From assembly GCA_963925545.1 (NCBI GenBank), contig CAWUSA010000002.1:6247-70246 (forward strand): a stretch of 64,000 nt of DNA. The letters are read 5' to 3'. Positions within the stretch are counted from its first letter, which is position 1. Every line of letters starts with the position of its first letter. Made by a program: the position numbers and the translations under genes. The notes under the pieces were generated by a model, which saw only the letters and a program-made list of their open reading frames with translations, did no database searches and was not told where the DNA came from. Shown here one piece after another: positions 7,424 through 16,219 of this stretch. This stretch comes from TMED14 sp963925545. Its GTDB lineage: Bacteria > Bacteroidota > Bacteroidia > Flavobacteriales > Schleiferiaceae.

Positions 7424-9049
7424 TCAGTCCATGTAAGGGTAGGGGTAGGATTTTGCAGGGAGCAAGGTTTCCTTGATGGTTCGAGGAGAAACCCATCGAA
7501 GCAGGTTTTGTGCAGATCCCGCCTTGTCGTTGGTGCCAGATCCTCTGCCTCCGCCAAATGGCTGTTGGCCAACCACTGCACCTGATGGCTTGTCGTTGAT
7601 GTAGAAATTGCCAGCAGAAAATGTCAAGGCCTCCAAGGCTTCATTGATGGCGTAACGATCCAATGAGAAGACCGCACCTGTCAGGGCGTACTGGCTGGTT
7701 GAGTCAACCAATGCCAAGGTCTTGGTCCAATCTGCATCTGGGTAGGTGTGAATGGTGAGGAATGGGCCAAAGATTTCTTCGCACATGGTTCTGAAATGTG
7801 GATTGCTTGTGTGAACCACGACAGGATCGATGAAGTAGCCTTTGGACTTGTCATAGGACCCGCCAGTTAGGATGTCTGCATCATCTTGCTGTTTGCTGTC
7901 ATCAATGAAGGCAGCAATTTTATCAAAGGAACGCTCATCAATCACAGCAGTCATGAAATTCTTGGGATCACCAGGGCTGCCCATCTTGAAGTCTTGGATG
8001 TTGTCAAGCAATTGCTTTTTCACTTCAGGCCATAAGCTCTCAGGAATGTATGCCCGAGAAACGGCAGAGCATTTTTGCCCTTGGAATTCAAAGGCGCCAC
8101 GGCTCAAAGCGGTGGCTAACTCAGTGGCATCAGCGCTGTGGTGCGCAACGATGAAATCCTTGCCGCCAGTCTCACCTACGATCCGAGGGTAGGATTTGTA
8201 ACGGTCAATGTTTAGACCAATTTCCTTCCAAAGGTGCTTGAAAACGCCGGTTGACCCAGTGAAATGCAAGCCTGCAAAGTCGGGGTGCTTGAACACAACA
8301 TCGCCCACCTCAGGGCCATCTGCGTAAATCAAATTGATTACGCCAGCAGGCATGCCAGCTTTGCGGAATATTTCCATCACAACCCAAGCAGAATAGATTT
8401 GGCTATCAGAAGGCTTCCAAACAACCACATTGCCCATCAAGGCAGGAGCCGCTGGCAAGTTGCCTGCAATGGCTGTGAAGTTGAAGGGTGTCAATGCGAA
8501 GACAAAACCCTCCAAGGGCCTGTACTCCACGCGATTCCATACACCGGCTGAGCTGTCGGGCTGCGTCTCATAGATGTCAGTCATGTACTGCACATTGAAG
8601 CGCAAAAAGTCGGCAAACTCACAAGCAGCATCAATTTCAGCTTGGAACAAGGTTTTGGATTGAGCCAACATGGTGGCTGCATTGATTTTTGCTCGGTATG
8701 GACCAGAAACCAGGTCTGCTGCACGCAAGAAAATGGCAGCGCGCTCTGTCCATGGCATCGCTGCCCACGCTTTGTGTGCGCTCAGTGCGGCATCGATGGC
8801 ATCGCTTGCATGCTGGCCAGTACCCCAATGGTATTGTCCGATCAATTTCTTGTGATCATGAGGTGGACGGCAATCCCTTAACTCATTGGTTCGAACCTCC
8901 TTGCCGCCAATGAACATGGGGATGTCGACATGGCCTTTGAGCATGTCTTCATAGGTTGATAAAATGTCTTCACGAATAGGGCAACCAGGTGCGTAGTCGT
9001 TAATTGCTTCGTTCTCAGGGTAGGGGGGGCGAAAAAATCCGTTGGCCAT
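7424..9049 (-). CDS. pruA: L-glutamate gamma-semialdehyde (1-pyrroline-5-carboxylate) dehydrogenase
   Basis: NAD-dependent oxidation of glutamate semialdehyde to glutamate, the second step of proline breakdown. The 541-residue monofunctional enzyme has the aldehyde dehydrogenase fold: ALTPFNFTAIAGN with the oxyanion asparagine, the general-base glutamate in GETGGKDF and the nucleophile cysteine in FQGQKCSAVSR. The C-terminal GGGRGSGTNDKAG segment is characteristic of the P5CDH group. It is not fused to proline dehydrogenase, and putA/prodh is not in the window. It follows dnaN but is separated from it by a hairpin terminator; no clear promoter is seen. Confidence 0.95.
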   Translation of the reverse strand: MANGFFRPPYPENEAINDYAPGCPIREDILSTYEDMLKGHVDIPMFIGGKEVRTNELRDCRPPHDHKKLIGQYHWGTGQHASDAIDAALSAHKAWAAMPWTERAAIFLRAADLVSGPYRAKINAATMLAQSKTLFQAEIDAACEFADFLRFNVQYMTDIYETQPDSSAGVWNRVEYRPLEGFVFALTPFNFTAIAGNLPAAPALMGNVVVWKPSDSQIYSAWVVMEIFRKAGMPAGVINLIYADGPEVGDVVFKHPDFAGLHFTGSTGVFKHLWKEIGLNIDRYKSYPRIVGETGGKDFIVAHHSADATELATALSRGAFEFQGQKCSAVSRAYIPESLWPEVKKQLLDNIQDFKMGSPGDPKNFMTAVIDERSFDKIAAFIDDSKQQDDADILTGGSYDKSKGYFIDPVVVHTSNPHFRTMCEEIFGPFLTIHTYPDADWTKTLALVDSTSQYALTGAVFSLDRYAINEALEALTFSAGNFYINDKPSGAVVGQQPFGGGRGSGTNDKAGSAQNLLRWVSPRTIKETLLPAKSYPYPYMD

Positions 9050-9070
9050 GGTGTGAGTAATTGAGGTGTT

Positions 9071-9093
9071 AAAAAGGCCACATGCCGTGGCCT
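9071..9093 (-). terminator. Intrinsic terminator after dnaN
   Basis: On the minus strand, AGGCCAC-GGCAT-GTGGCCT is followed directly by TTTTTAA. The 7-bp perfect GC-rich stem (9075-9081 and 9087-9093) with a 5-base loop starts 6 bases after the dnaN stop, so it should end the SAM-hydrolase/gldFG/dnaN transcript before pruA. Confidence 0.88.
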
Positions 9094-9099
9094 AGAGGG

Positions 9100-10221
9100 T
9101 CATTGATTTAGCATGACAGGCATGACCAGCATGAGGATGGACTCACCGTCCTCCAAGCCGCTTTCAGGGAACAGAAGCCCTGCACGGTTAGGTGCTGAGA
9201 GCTCCATGACCACGTCATCGCTGGTTAAATTGTTCAGCATTTCCGCAATGAATCTGCTATTGAAACCAATTTCCATGTCTGATCCATCGTATTGGCACGT
9301 GAGGCGCTCATGGGCCTTGTTGGCAAAGTCAGGGTCTTCTGCAGAAATGGTCAGTTCGTTGCCAGTGATCTTGAATCGAATCTGGTGCGTGGTTTTGTTG
9401 GCAAACAAGCTGACGCGTTTAACTGAACTGAGCAAGGTGCCGCGATCGACTGTGAGTTTGTTGGGGTTATCCTTAGGTATGACGGCCTCAAAGTTGGGGT
9501 ACTTGCCATCAATCAGTCGGCAGATCAAGGTCACATTGCCATAACTGAACTGCGCATTTTGCTCCGTCACATGCATGGTCACGATGTCATCACCTTGCCC
9601 TAGGGTTGCCTTGAGTTGATTCAATGGCTTCTTTGGAATGATGAGTTCAGATGTGTTTGAAGCTTTGATGTCTTTGCGCACATAGCGAACCAGCTTGTGT
9701 GCATCCGTTGCCACAAAGGTCAATCCATCGGTTGTGAGTTGGAAGAACACGCCGCTCATGACCGGTCGCAAATCGTCGTTGCCCGCTGCGAAAAGTGTTT
9801 TGTGCAAGGCTGAAGTCAAGACATTGGCAGGCATGCTGATTGAGGCGGCATCACTGAGAGCAGCTGCCTTGGGGTATTCCGTTGCATCGACGTAGGACAG
9901 GGCATATTTGCCGTAGTCTGAACTCACCTCCACGCTGTGCTTGTCGGGATTCAAGGTGAATGTCAATGGCTGCTCAGGAAAGCTCTTAACGGTATCCAAC
10001 AGGATGCGAGAAGGAATGGCTGCGGTGATTTCCCCCTCCGTCTCAATATCCAAGGTGGTGGTCATGGTTGTTTCCAAGTCAGAGGCCGTCAAGGTTAATC
10101 GACCTTGGCTCAATTCCAACAGGAAATGGTCGAGGATGGGTAGGGTGTTGTTGGTCTGGATGATACCTCCAACTGTTTGTAAGGCCTTGAGTAGCTGGCC
10201 ACTTGATACGATGAACTTCAT
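9100..10221 (-). CDS. dnaN: DNA polymerase III beta subunit (sliding clamp)
   Basis: Ring-shaped dimer that tethers DNA polymerase III to DNA and serves as a hub for repair proteins. The 373 residues start MKFIVSSGQLLKALQTVGG and span the three clamp folds. The C-terminus ILMLVMPVMLNQ matches the conserved 'MPMR' end, with the arginine replaced (MPVMLNQ). It follows the DUF4340 gene after 9 bases at the end of the gld operon, away from dnaA, a placement known in Flavobacteriia. A terminator follows. Confidence 0.97.
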   Translation of the reverse strand: MKFIVSSGQLLKALQTVGGIIQTNNTLPILDHFLLELSQGRLTLTASDLETTMTTTLDIETEGEITAAIPSRILLDTVKSFPEQPLTFTLNPDKHSVEVSSDYGKYALSYVDATEYPKAAALSDAASISMPANVLTSALHKTLFAAGNDDLRPVMSGVFFQLTTDGLTFVATDAHKLVRYVRKDIKASNTSELIIPKKPLNQLKATLGQGDDIVTMHVTEQNAQFSYGNVTLICRLIDGKYPNFEAVIPKDNPNKLTVDRGTLLSSVKRVSLFANKTTHQIRFKITGNELTISAEDPDFANKAHERLTCQYDGSDMEIGFNSRFIAEMLNNLTSDDVVMELSAPNRAGLLFPESGLEDGESILMLVMPVMLNQ

Positions 10222-10230
10222 GCCTGCAAA

Positions 10231-11223
10231 TTACTGCATGGGGAAGCCTAAATCAAGGGAAGTTTTCAACAAGTGTTGAAGGCCATAACGCTGCACCAAG
10301 GCTGACCTTCCGTCGCTTAGTAGGGCATAAAAACGGTCGGGATCATGCTCAAGTATCGTCCCATCAGCGGCTATGATATCTTCTCCGCCAGGTACGTGGT
10401 AGCAAGACATGCTGGCTTGACTTCCATCGCCGTATGACACCTCAATCAAGATGGCTGGCCTTGTTTTACCTATCGAGTCAAGCTTGTTCCAGACCTTGTC
10501 TGAGGGAATGATCATGCCTTCATACTTGGCGGACTGGATGGCCTTCACCATGGCTTGAGAAGCCATGCCATTGATTATGCTTAAGCCAGTGATGGTGGTG
10601 AATTGCTTTTGGTCATTCATTGAAAAAGACCCTTGTGGGTTCTCGCTGTACAAGATGGACATCCCGACAATGGCTGATGAATGGGGGAAGAGATTCCGGC
10701 TGCGCCAGAGGTCTTCTCGCAAAAAGAAACGGCTGCTGAGGAAGCCATTGAATCCAGGAATGTGGGTGGCTACTGGTTGGCTGTAGCCCTGCATCAACAT
10801 ATAAGTGCCTAGCATGTCCATGGTCTCGGACCCAACTTGAAATTGCTTGATTACCTGATCGCCGGCATAGACGATTACCTGCTTGCCATGCACGGCCAAT
10901 TGTGTGAGGATATTGTTGACGGCTGCTTGTTGAGGGATGCTTCTCAAGCGAATTCTGTACAGGGTTTCCAGGATCTCATCAACGGCACCTTTTCTTGCCG
11001 AGTATAGTCCATTGACCTCCCATTGTTGTCCATGTTTGCGTAAAATGACGGTGTCAGGGCTGCGGTCCCAAATCATGATTGACGTGATGGCTGAGGTGTC
11101 TTCAATGGCAAAGTCGTGCATACCCTCATCGTACAAGCCATCATTGGCTGATGGGAACAGCCACCAAAGGATGACGGCGATAAGGGTTATCGACAGGGCA
11201 ATGGGCTTCCAGTACGAAGTCAT
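10231..11223 (-). CDS. DUF4340-like protein downstream of gldG
   Basis: The start at 11223 (MTSYWKPIALS) overlaps the gldG stop as ATGA and gives 330 residues. One N-terminal membrane helix (about 8-24, ALSITLIAVILWWLF) is followed by an extracytoplasmic region. Features such as WEVNGLYSARKGAVDEILETL fit DUF4340 proteins, which often accompany GldG-type ABC accessory proteins. The likely role is a periplasm-facing partner of GldFG. Function is inferred from context only: coupling to gldG on one side and 9 bases to dnaN on the other. Confidence 0.7.
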   Translation of the reverse strand: MTSYWKPIALSITLIAVILWWLFPSANDGLYDEGMHDFAIEDTSAITSIMIWDRSPDTVILRKHGQQWEVNGLYSARKGAVDEILETLYRIRLRSIPQQAAVNNILTQLAVHGKQVIVYAGDQVIKQFQVGSETMDMLGTYMLMQGYSQPVATHIPGFNGFLSSRFFLREDLWRSRNLFPHSSAIVGMSILYSENPQGSFSMNDQKQFTTITGLSIINGMASQAMVKAIQSAKYEGMIIPSDKVWNKLDSIGKTRPAILIEVSYGDGSQASMSCYHVPGGEDIIAADGTILEHDPDRFYALLSDGRSALVQRYGLQHLLKTSLDLGFPMQ

Positions 11224-12950
11224 GATGGAGTATGGTGTTGATGTGAACGTCGTCGGTGTCGCCACTGGTATAACCTGGTTAATAGCAGAACAATGAGCAC
11301 AGGGAGGAGGGCATTGCCCCATATTAACAGGTCTCTGTTGGCTTGAATGCGCTGCTGATCCAACAGGCGCATGACAATGTTCCTGCCACGTACATCAATC
11401 AATCCACCACCCTCAAGCAGGTAATCCACGGCATTGAGCATGAAATCTTGGTTGCCAAACTGCTGCCTGGAGAATTGATCAAAGCCCAATGGCAATGGCA
11501 GGCCGCGTGGGATGTCAGGAATTACTAGGTTGCGTTGGTTCTTGATGAAGTCGCCATCGGCAACAACAAGCAGTTTGGCATCACGTGCCACATCAGGTGC
11601 AGCGCCAAGGGAGGTGATCGGTGTGATCCGGTTGGCATAGAATGAGGGCAAAGCACCTTCTAGCAAAATGGCTGTAGGCAATGCGGACTCTTGGAATCGC
11701 GAACGATCCGGCTCATTGAAAAGTGTGGCAAGGCTCACTTTGCCAGGTGTTGGTTGGCGTTTTGAGTAAGGCGATGACAACAACAGGGCGGTTTTCTTCA
11801 CGCCAGGTACAGCAATGGTATCCATGGTGGTTGGAAATTCCATGCGAATGGCATTGAGGTTTTTCGCAATGGGGTGCTCAACCTGTGGCAAGAACAAAGG
11901 AAAGTAGGCCCATGGTCTGAGGGTCTTGCGTGAAACATCACTGGGTATACCGGCACAAACCAAATCCTGCAACAAGGCGGTATTGACCCGAACACCATAA
12001 TTGAACAAGGGTGCGTCAAGTCCCGTGGCATCCAAAATGGGGTAGGCTAGAAACTCAGGAGCAAATGACAAGGAATCAAGTTCTGCATGAACGGCTTCAA
12101 CCAAGAAGATGGCCCTTCCATTGCGCATGAGGTATTGATCCAATAACCACAAGTCTAAATCAGAGAACATTGATCGAGGCTTTGCCAGGATGATCAAATC
12201 GTAGGCGTTGAGTTGTCGCATCTGCAAGTCCAAGGAAATCCCGCCCGTAAGGCTGTCTACAGGGTACTCCCTTAAATTGAAATGGCTGACCTGGTAGCTG
12301 CGTTCAAGGACTGATTCCAATGAAGCGGTTTCCATCTCGGACAAGCCATTGTGACCATCAATGAAGGCGATGTGCTTGGTCAAAGGTTGTGTCAATCCAC
12401 GCAGTGCGGACGCCAATACATACTCCAGGTTTTGAACGGAGGCATTGATCTGTGTCTCTGGCGCGGTAGCAAATTGCTCAATCAACAATTGAACTGGCCA
12501 GATCCTGCCTTTGTGGCTGGCCATGGCGCCGGGGAATATTTGCTGTTTCCGGACACCGTCCACTTGCTCAATTTCAATCTGAATAGCTGACAGCCCTTGA
12601 TTCCTCAACTGGGTGTAGGTATCCCTTCTGGTTTGTGGATCTGGGTTGTCAGACGGGTTTTCAAAGCGGATTTGCACGTTGGAATTCAAGACTTGAAATT
12701 CCTCAAGCATGCGCTTGGTCTCAGCTTTAAGGCGTTCAAATCCTGAGGGGAGATCGCCGTCGAGGTAGATGACAAAGAGCATGGGCTCATCAATGTCTTC
12801 AACCAATGCCGTTGTTGCGTCAGACAAGGTGAATCGCTGATCCTCTGTCAGGTCAAGTCTCACAAACCAAGATTGGCTTAGCCAAGCAAGCAGGAACAAG
12901 CCCCCTGCGATGCCAAGAAGCTCTAGCATGTCTTTCGCTGAGCGTTTCAT
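11220..12950 (-). CDS. gldG: Gliding motility ABC transporter accessory protein GldG
   Basis: Large extracytoplasmic component of the GldA-GldF-GldG ABC transporter linked to gliding motility. The start at 12950 (MKRSAKDMLELLG) overlaps the gldF stop as ATGA and gives 576 residues. There is a membrane helix at about 11-31, the LTEDQRFTLSDAT motif typical of GldG/ABC_transp_aux proteins just after it, a long periplasmic region and a closing helix (ALLPVLIVLLLTRLYQW) followed by a basic, histidine-rich tail. The ATPase gldA is not in the window. Confidence 0.92.
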   Translation of the reverse strand: MKRSAKDMLELLGIAGGLFLLAWLSQSWFVRLDLTEDQRFTLSDATTALVEDIDEPMLFVIYLDGDLPSGFERLKAETKRMLEEFQVLNSNVQIRFENPSDNPDPQTRRDTYTQLRNQGLSAIQIEIEQVDGVRKQQIFPGAMASHKGRIWPVQLLIEQFATAPETQINASVQNLEYVLASALRGLTQPLTKHIAFIDGHNGLSEMETASLESVLERSYQVSHFNLREYPVDSLTGGISLDLQMRQLNAYDLIILAKPRSMFSDLDLWLLDQYLMRNGRAIFLVEAVHAELDSLSFAPEFLAYPILDATGLDAPLFNYGVRVNTALLQDLVCAGIPSDVSRKTLRPWAYFPLFLPQVEHPIAKNLNAIRMEFPTTMDTIAVPGVKKTALLLSSPYSKRQPTPGKVSLATLFNEPDRSRFQESALPTAILLEGALPSFYANRITPITSLGAAPDVARDAKLLVVADGDFIKNQRNLVIPDIPRGLPLPLGFDQFSRQQFGNQDFMLNAVDYLLEGGGLIDVRGRNIVMRLLDQQRIQANRDLLIWGNALLPVLIVLLLTRLYQWRHRRRSHQHHTPS

Positions 12951-13681
12951 GACCAATTTCTTCGTTTAAGAGCGGTAACAGATGCTGCTAAAAAGATGCC
13001 GCAAAGACACAGAAAGTAGATGATGTCACGGGAGTCAATCACCCCGCGGCTGATAGAACTGTAATGCTCGCTGATGCCTAATTGACGCCAGAAAAGCCCG
13101 TGGTTATTGACCGGCATCATGTCGGCTATTTGATCAAACCCTGTGTACATGAAGAGGCAAATCATGGATGACATGACCAAGGCCACAATGGCATTGTCTG
13201 TTAAACTGCTAATAAAAATGGACACACTGAGGTAGGAAGCTCCAAGCAACAGCAGTCCTAGGTAGGATCCCGCTGTGCTCCCCAGGTCAATGTTGCCAAT
13301 GGGGTTGCCCATTTGTTGCACGGTGATCACATAAACCGCTGTCGGCACCAAGGCGAGCCGGATGAGACTCAAACCAGCCAACCATTTGCCAACCACAATA
13401 TCCCATTCAGTCAAGGGTTTGGTGAGAAGCCATTCCAAGGTTCCTGCACGTTTCTCTTCAGCAACCATTTTCATACCAATGCCTGGGATAAGCAACAGAA
13501 AAAGCCAAGGGCTGAGCATGAACAGGCCGTCCAGTTGAGCATAACCGCTGTCAAGCAAGTTGAATGGACCATCCAAAACCCAGAGAATCACACCATTGAA
13601 ACCCATGTAGATGGACAAGATCAATGCCCCAGTGGACGACTGGAAAAAGGAACAGAATTCTTTGTAGGCGATATGCAGCAT
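12947..13681 (-). CDS. gldF: Gliding motility ABC transporter permease GldF
   Basis: ABC-2 type permease, 244 residues with about six membrane helices. It has the signature segment KMVAEEKRAGTLEWLLTKPLTEWDIVVGKWLAGL, in which an EExRxGTLE motif lies between the second and third helices. It probably forms the membrane channel with GldG and the absent ATPase GldA. It is coupled to gldG by an ATGA overlap and lies 41 bases downstream of the SAM-hydrolase-like gene. Confidence 0.93.
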   Translation of the reverse strand: MLHIAYKEFCSFFQSSTGALILSIYMGFNGVILWVLDGPFNLLDSGYAQLDGLFMLSPWLFLLLIPGIGMKMVAEEKRAGTLEWLLTKPLTEWDIVVGKWLAGLSLIRLALVPTAVYVITVQQMGNPIGNIDLGSTAGSYLGLLLLGASYLSVSIFISSLTDNAIVALVMSSMICLFMYTGFDQIADMMPVNNHGLFWRQLGISEHYSSISRGVIDSRDIIYFLCLCGIFLAASVTALKRRNWS

Positions 13682-13722
13682 GCAGGGGTCAAATCTCGGT
13701 TAAAATTGCTGACACGCAAGCC

Positions 13723-14529
13723 TTAGTGCAATTGCAATTCAACGGGGTCCTGCAGGCCTAACCCAAAGAGGTTACTGGCTGTGTTCACGCCGTGTTGGCC
13801 AGGCCAAGAAATGCCCAACTCAAGAAATCCCATGTCATTGATTCGCATGTAGCGGGACCCTGGGTCCATTTTTTCACCCAGGTTGTTGATGAATCTATCG
13901 ATGACCATGCCACGAGCGAGCACCTTCAGTGTCCGCCCTTGCTGCCATTCTTTGAGCCATGTTTCACTGGCATTGGTGACCACTTGGCCAAAGTGATCCA
14001 CGTACTGTACATGAACAATTGCATGGTTGGGGTCCAGAACTTCTGGATGGGTGGACTGCAATTGATTCCATTGAGGCCTGGGAGGTCCTAAGGTGCTGAT
14101 GGTGCCGCCTGCAATCAAGTGAGCAGCAGCTGCGGTCATGATGTCTCCGGGATCTGTGAGGTCCAAGCGGTTTCGCATATCGATGGTGACCAACTCATCG
14201 GGCTGTCGGCCAGGGAAGAGCAAAGAAAGCCCGCCATGATCCTGTGTCAGGAAGTAATGACCATCAATCATGGCTGCAATGGGTGGATGGTTCACCATGG
14301 GTCGACAATCGATCAGCATGAGATGAACAGAACCTTTAGGGAAAGCCTTGTAGGCCCCGCCAAGAATGTAGGCAGCCTCTTGATGGCTTCGTGGACTAAC
14401 GTCATGGCTGACATCAACCAGGGGTGAAGCCACCTGATGGCGCAGCATTTCACTGTACAATCCTGCGCGAATGGCAGCGGCATCTGGATCTTTCCAGCCG
14501 TAATCTGTGGTGAGTGAGACGATAGGCAT
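13723..14529 (-). CDS. SAM hydroxide adenosyltransferase (SAM hydrolase) family protein
   Basis: Relative of the DUF62/fluorinase fold, whose studied members split S-adenosylmethionine to adenosine and methionine using hydroxide. The 268 residues include the N-terminal TTDYGWKD (7-14), VDVSHDV (38-44), LIDCRP (72-77) and a C-terminal beta domain (VQYVDHFGQVVTNAS). Differences from the classical family are clear: the usual DPGVG-type segment is replaced after Asp74 and the usual DNG reads QDHGG (96-100). Activity is therefore uncertain. It heads the gldF-gldG-DUF4340-dnaN operon behind a plausible promoter. Confidence 0.87.
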   Translation of the reverse strand: MPIVSLTTDYGWKDPDAAAIRAGLYSEMLRHQVASPLVDVSHDVSPRSHQEAAYILGGAYKAFPKGSVHLMLIDCRPMVNHPPIAAMIDGHYFLTQDHGGLSLLFPGRQPDELVTIDMRNRLDLTDPGDIMTAAAAHLIAGGTISTLGPPRPQWNQLQSTHPEVLDPNHAIVHVQYVDHFGQVVTNASETWLKEWQQGRTLKVLARGMVIDRFINNLGEKMDPGSRYMRINDMGFLELGISWPGQHGVNTASNLFGLGLQDPVELQLH

Positions 14530-14535
14530 TTATGG

Positions 14536-14543
14536 TAAATTTG
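14536..14543 (+). promoter_or_regulatory. Possible -7 element for purC (weak)
   Basis: TAAATTTG matches TAnnTTTG in the divergent spacer but ends 79 bases before the purC ATG and has no TTG upstream at the usual distance. It could give a long leader, or it could be chance. Confidence 0.25.
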
Positions 14544-14549
14544 TCCTTT

Positions 14550-14577
14550 CAAAAGTACCTCAATCGGCTTTAGCCAA
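14550..14577 (-). promoter_or_regulatory. Promoter of the SAM-hydrolase/gldFG/dnaN operon
   Basis: Minus-strand TTG at 14577-14575, 17 bases, then TACTTTTG (14557-14550). This fits the Flavobacterium-type consensus TTG-N17-23-TAnnTTTG. It ends 20 bases before the ATG at 14529. Confidence 0.65.
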
Positions 14578-14622
14578 CACGGAGCAAATCATTCAAGCTT
14601 TAGGCAGCTAAAAATTCATACC

Positions 14623-15570
14623 ATGGACCACAGCTCTCTCACATTCACGGGTCAATCTAACCTTTACCAAGGGAAGGTGCGCGATGTGCACTTCCTTGAG
14701 CATGGCTTGTTGGCTTTGGTTGCTAGTGATCGCCTCTCAGCCTTTGATGTTATTTTACCGGTAGCTATTCCACACAAGGGCCAAGTCCTCAATCAAATGG
14801 CGACCCATTTCTTGAAGGCAACCGAGGACATTGTCCCCAATTGGCTGCTCGCAACGCCTGACCCAGTGGTTGCTGTGGGTTACGCTGCCAAGCCTTTCAA
14901 GGTTGAAATGGTGATTCGGGGTTATTTGGCCGGCCATGCTGCCAGGACCTATGCTGAAGGAGATCGTCTGCTTTGCGGTGTGAAATTGCCCAATGGACTC
15001 AAAGAAAATGACCCATTGCCTGAGCCAATCATCACCCCATCGACCAAAGCAGATCAAGGGGATCACGACATGGACATTTCTCGTGAGGACATCATAAGTC
15101 AGGGCATTGTTTCAGCCAGTGATTACCAACAGTTGGAGGATTACACCAAAGCACTGTTCCAGCGAGGAACGGAAATGGCAGCTAAGCAAGGTTTGATATT
15201 GGTTGACACCAAGTATGAATTTGGTCAACTTCCTGATGGTCAAATCGTTGTGATTGATGAAATCCATACGGCTGATTCATCCAGGTACTTTCATCAAGAG
15301 GGGTACCAAGCAAGGCAAGATGCCGGGCAAAAACAAAAGCAACTCAGCAAGGAATTTGTTCGAGAGTATTTGATGGATCAGGGGTTCCAGGGTCAGCCTG
15401 GTCAGGTCGTGCCCGCCTTGACGGAGCAATGGGCACAATCGGTTTCTCAACGTTACATCGAACTCTATGAGCGCATGACCGGAGAAGCTTTTGAGCCAGC
15501 ATCGCAAAGCGGTGTTGATCAGCGTATTCAAAACAATGTGGAACGGTTTTTGGCTACCTACATGGCATGA
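14623..15570 (+). CDS. purC: Phosphoribosylaminoimidazole-succinocarboxamide synthase (SAICAR synthetase)
   Basis: ATP-dependent ligation of aspartate to CAIR in purine synthesis. The 315-residue enzyme is the longer SAICAR synthetase form. Recognisable parts are YQGKVRDVHFL at the N-terminus, ASDRLSAFDVILPVAIPHKG, the EMVIRGYLAGHAARTY substrate region and VIDEIHTADSSRYF near the C-terminus. It is coupled by an ATGA overlap to the downstream outer-membrane gene. purL at 46 kb serves the same pathway. Confidence 0.96.
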   Translation: MDHSSLTFTGQSNLYQGKVRDVHFLEHGLLALVASDRLSAFDVILPVAIPHKGQVLNQMATHFLKATEDIVPNWLLATPDPVVAVGYAAKPFKVEMVIRGYLAGHAARTYAEGDRLLCGVKLPNGLKENDPLPEPIITPSTKADQGDHDMDISREDIISQGIVSASDYQQLEDYTKALFQRGTEMAAKQGLILVDTKYEFGQLPDGQIVVIDEIHTADSSRYFHQEGYQARQDAGQKQKQLSKEFVREYLMDQGFQGQPGQVVPALTEQWAQSVSQRYIELYERMTGEAFEPASQSGVDQRIQNNVERFLATYMA

Positions 15571-16181
15571 AGCATTTACCCTTAGGGCTTTTCCTTGTTT
15601 TCGCCTGCATGACGCCGTCCAAGCTGTCAGCTCAGCTCTTGAGTTATGGCGTGGATGTTGGTGCGCATTTTGCCAATGTCAGCATGCAGACCCCTTCCAG
15701 CCTGGACCCCAATGACGTGACGTTCGTTGCAAATGGCGGCATGCATGCCGGACCTTATGCCCGGCTTGGTATGGGTATCGCCTATGTTCAAGCGCAAGTC
15801 TGGTTGACGCAAATCGACCAGTCCATCATCATCAATCAGTCAGGTAATTCTATGATGCCTATGGTAACAGTGCCATGGACCATGCGTCGCTTGGATGTGC
15901 CTGTAGAGGTTGGTGTCAAGTTGGGGCCCTTCTTTGGTTTTGTGGCACCTGTATGGTCTGCCGGTCTTCAAGACATCAGTGATGTCAGCAATTTGACGGA
16001 AAACGATGGCACTTGGGGTGCGCAGATTGGTGCTGGAATCAAGTTGAGTAAATTCCAAGCCAAACTTCGCTATGAGGGCAATTTGTCACCCTTTGCTCAG
16101 GCGTTGAATTACCAAGGTCAGGTCATTGCCACCGATGGTCGCATGTCTCAAATCATTGCCTCTTTGAGTTACCGCTTGTAA
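15567..16181 (+). CDS. Outer-membrane beta-barrel protein (PorT-like fold)
   Basis: 204 residues with a signal peptide (MKHLPLGLFLVFACMTPSKLSAQ, cleavage after about 22). The body alternates aromatic and glycine-rich strands, e.g. LSYGVDVGAHFANV and GPYARLGMGIAYVQAQVWL, and ends IIASLSYRL, a classical outer-membrane end with a C-terminal hydrophobic residue. It fits the small 8-strand barrel group (OMP_b-brl_2). Its start overlaps the purC stop, yet no functional link with purine synthesis is obvious. Function unknown. Confidence 0.75.
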   Translation: MKHLPLGLFLVFACMTPSKLSAQLLSYGVDVGAHFANVSMQTPSSLDPNDVTFVANGGMHAGPYARLGMGIAYVQAQVWLTQIDQSIIINQSGNSMMPMVTVPWTMRRLDVPVEVGVKLGPFFGFVAPVWSAGLQDISDVSNLTENDGTWGAQIGAGIKLSKFQAKLRYEGNLSPFAQALNYQGQVIATDGRMSQIIASLSYRL

Positions 16182-16219
16182 CGTTTGAAGCCTTTCATGG
16201 CTTGCAAATTGGTCAAGCC

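Noticed and set aside
14536..14543. TAAATTTG as a strong purC promoter
   Set aside because: It lies 79 bases from purC without a -33 element, so I list it only as a weak candidate.
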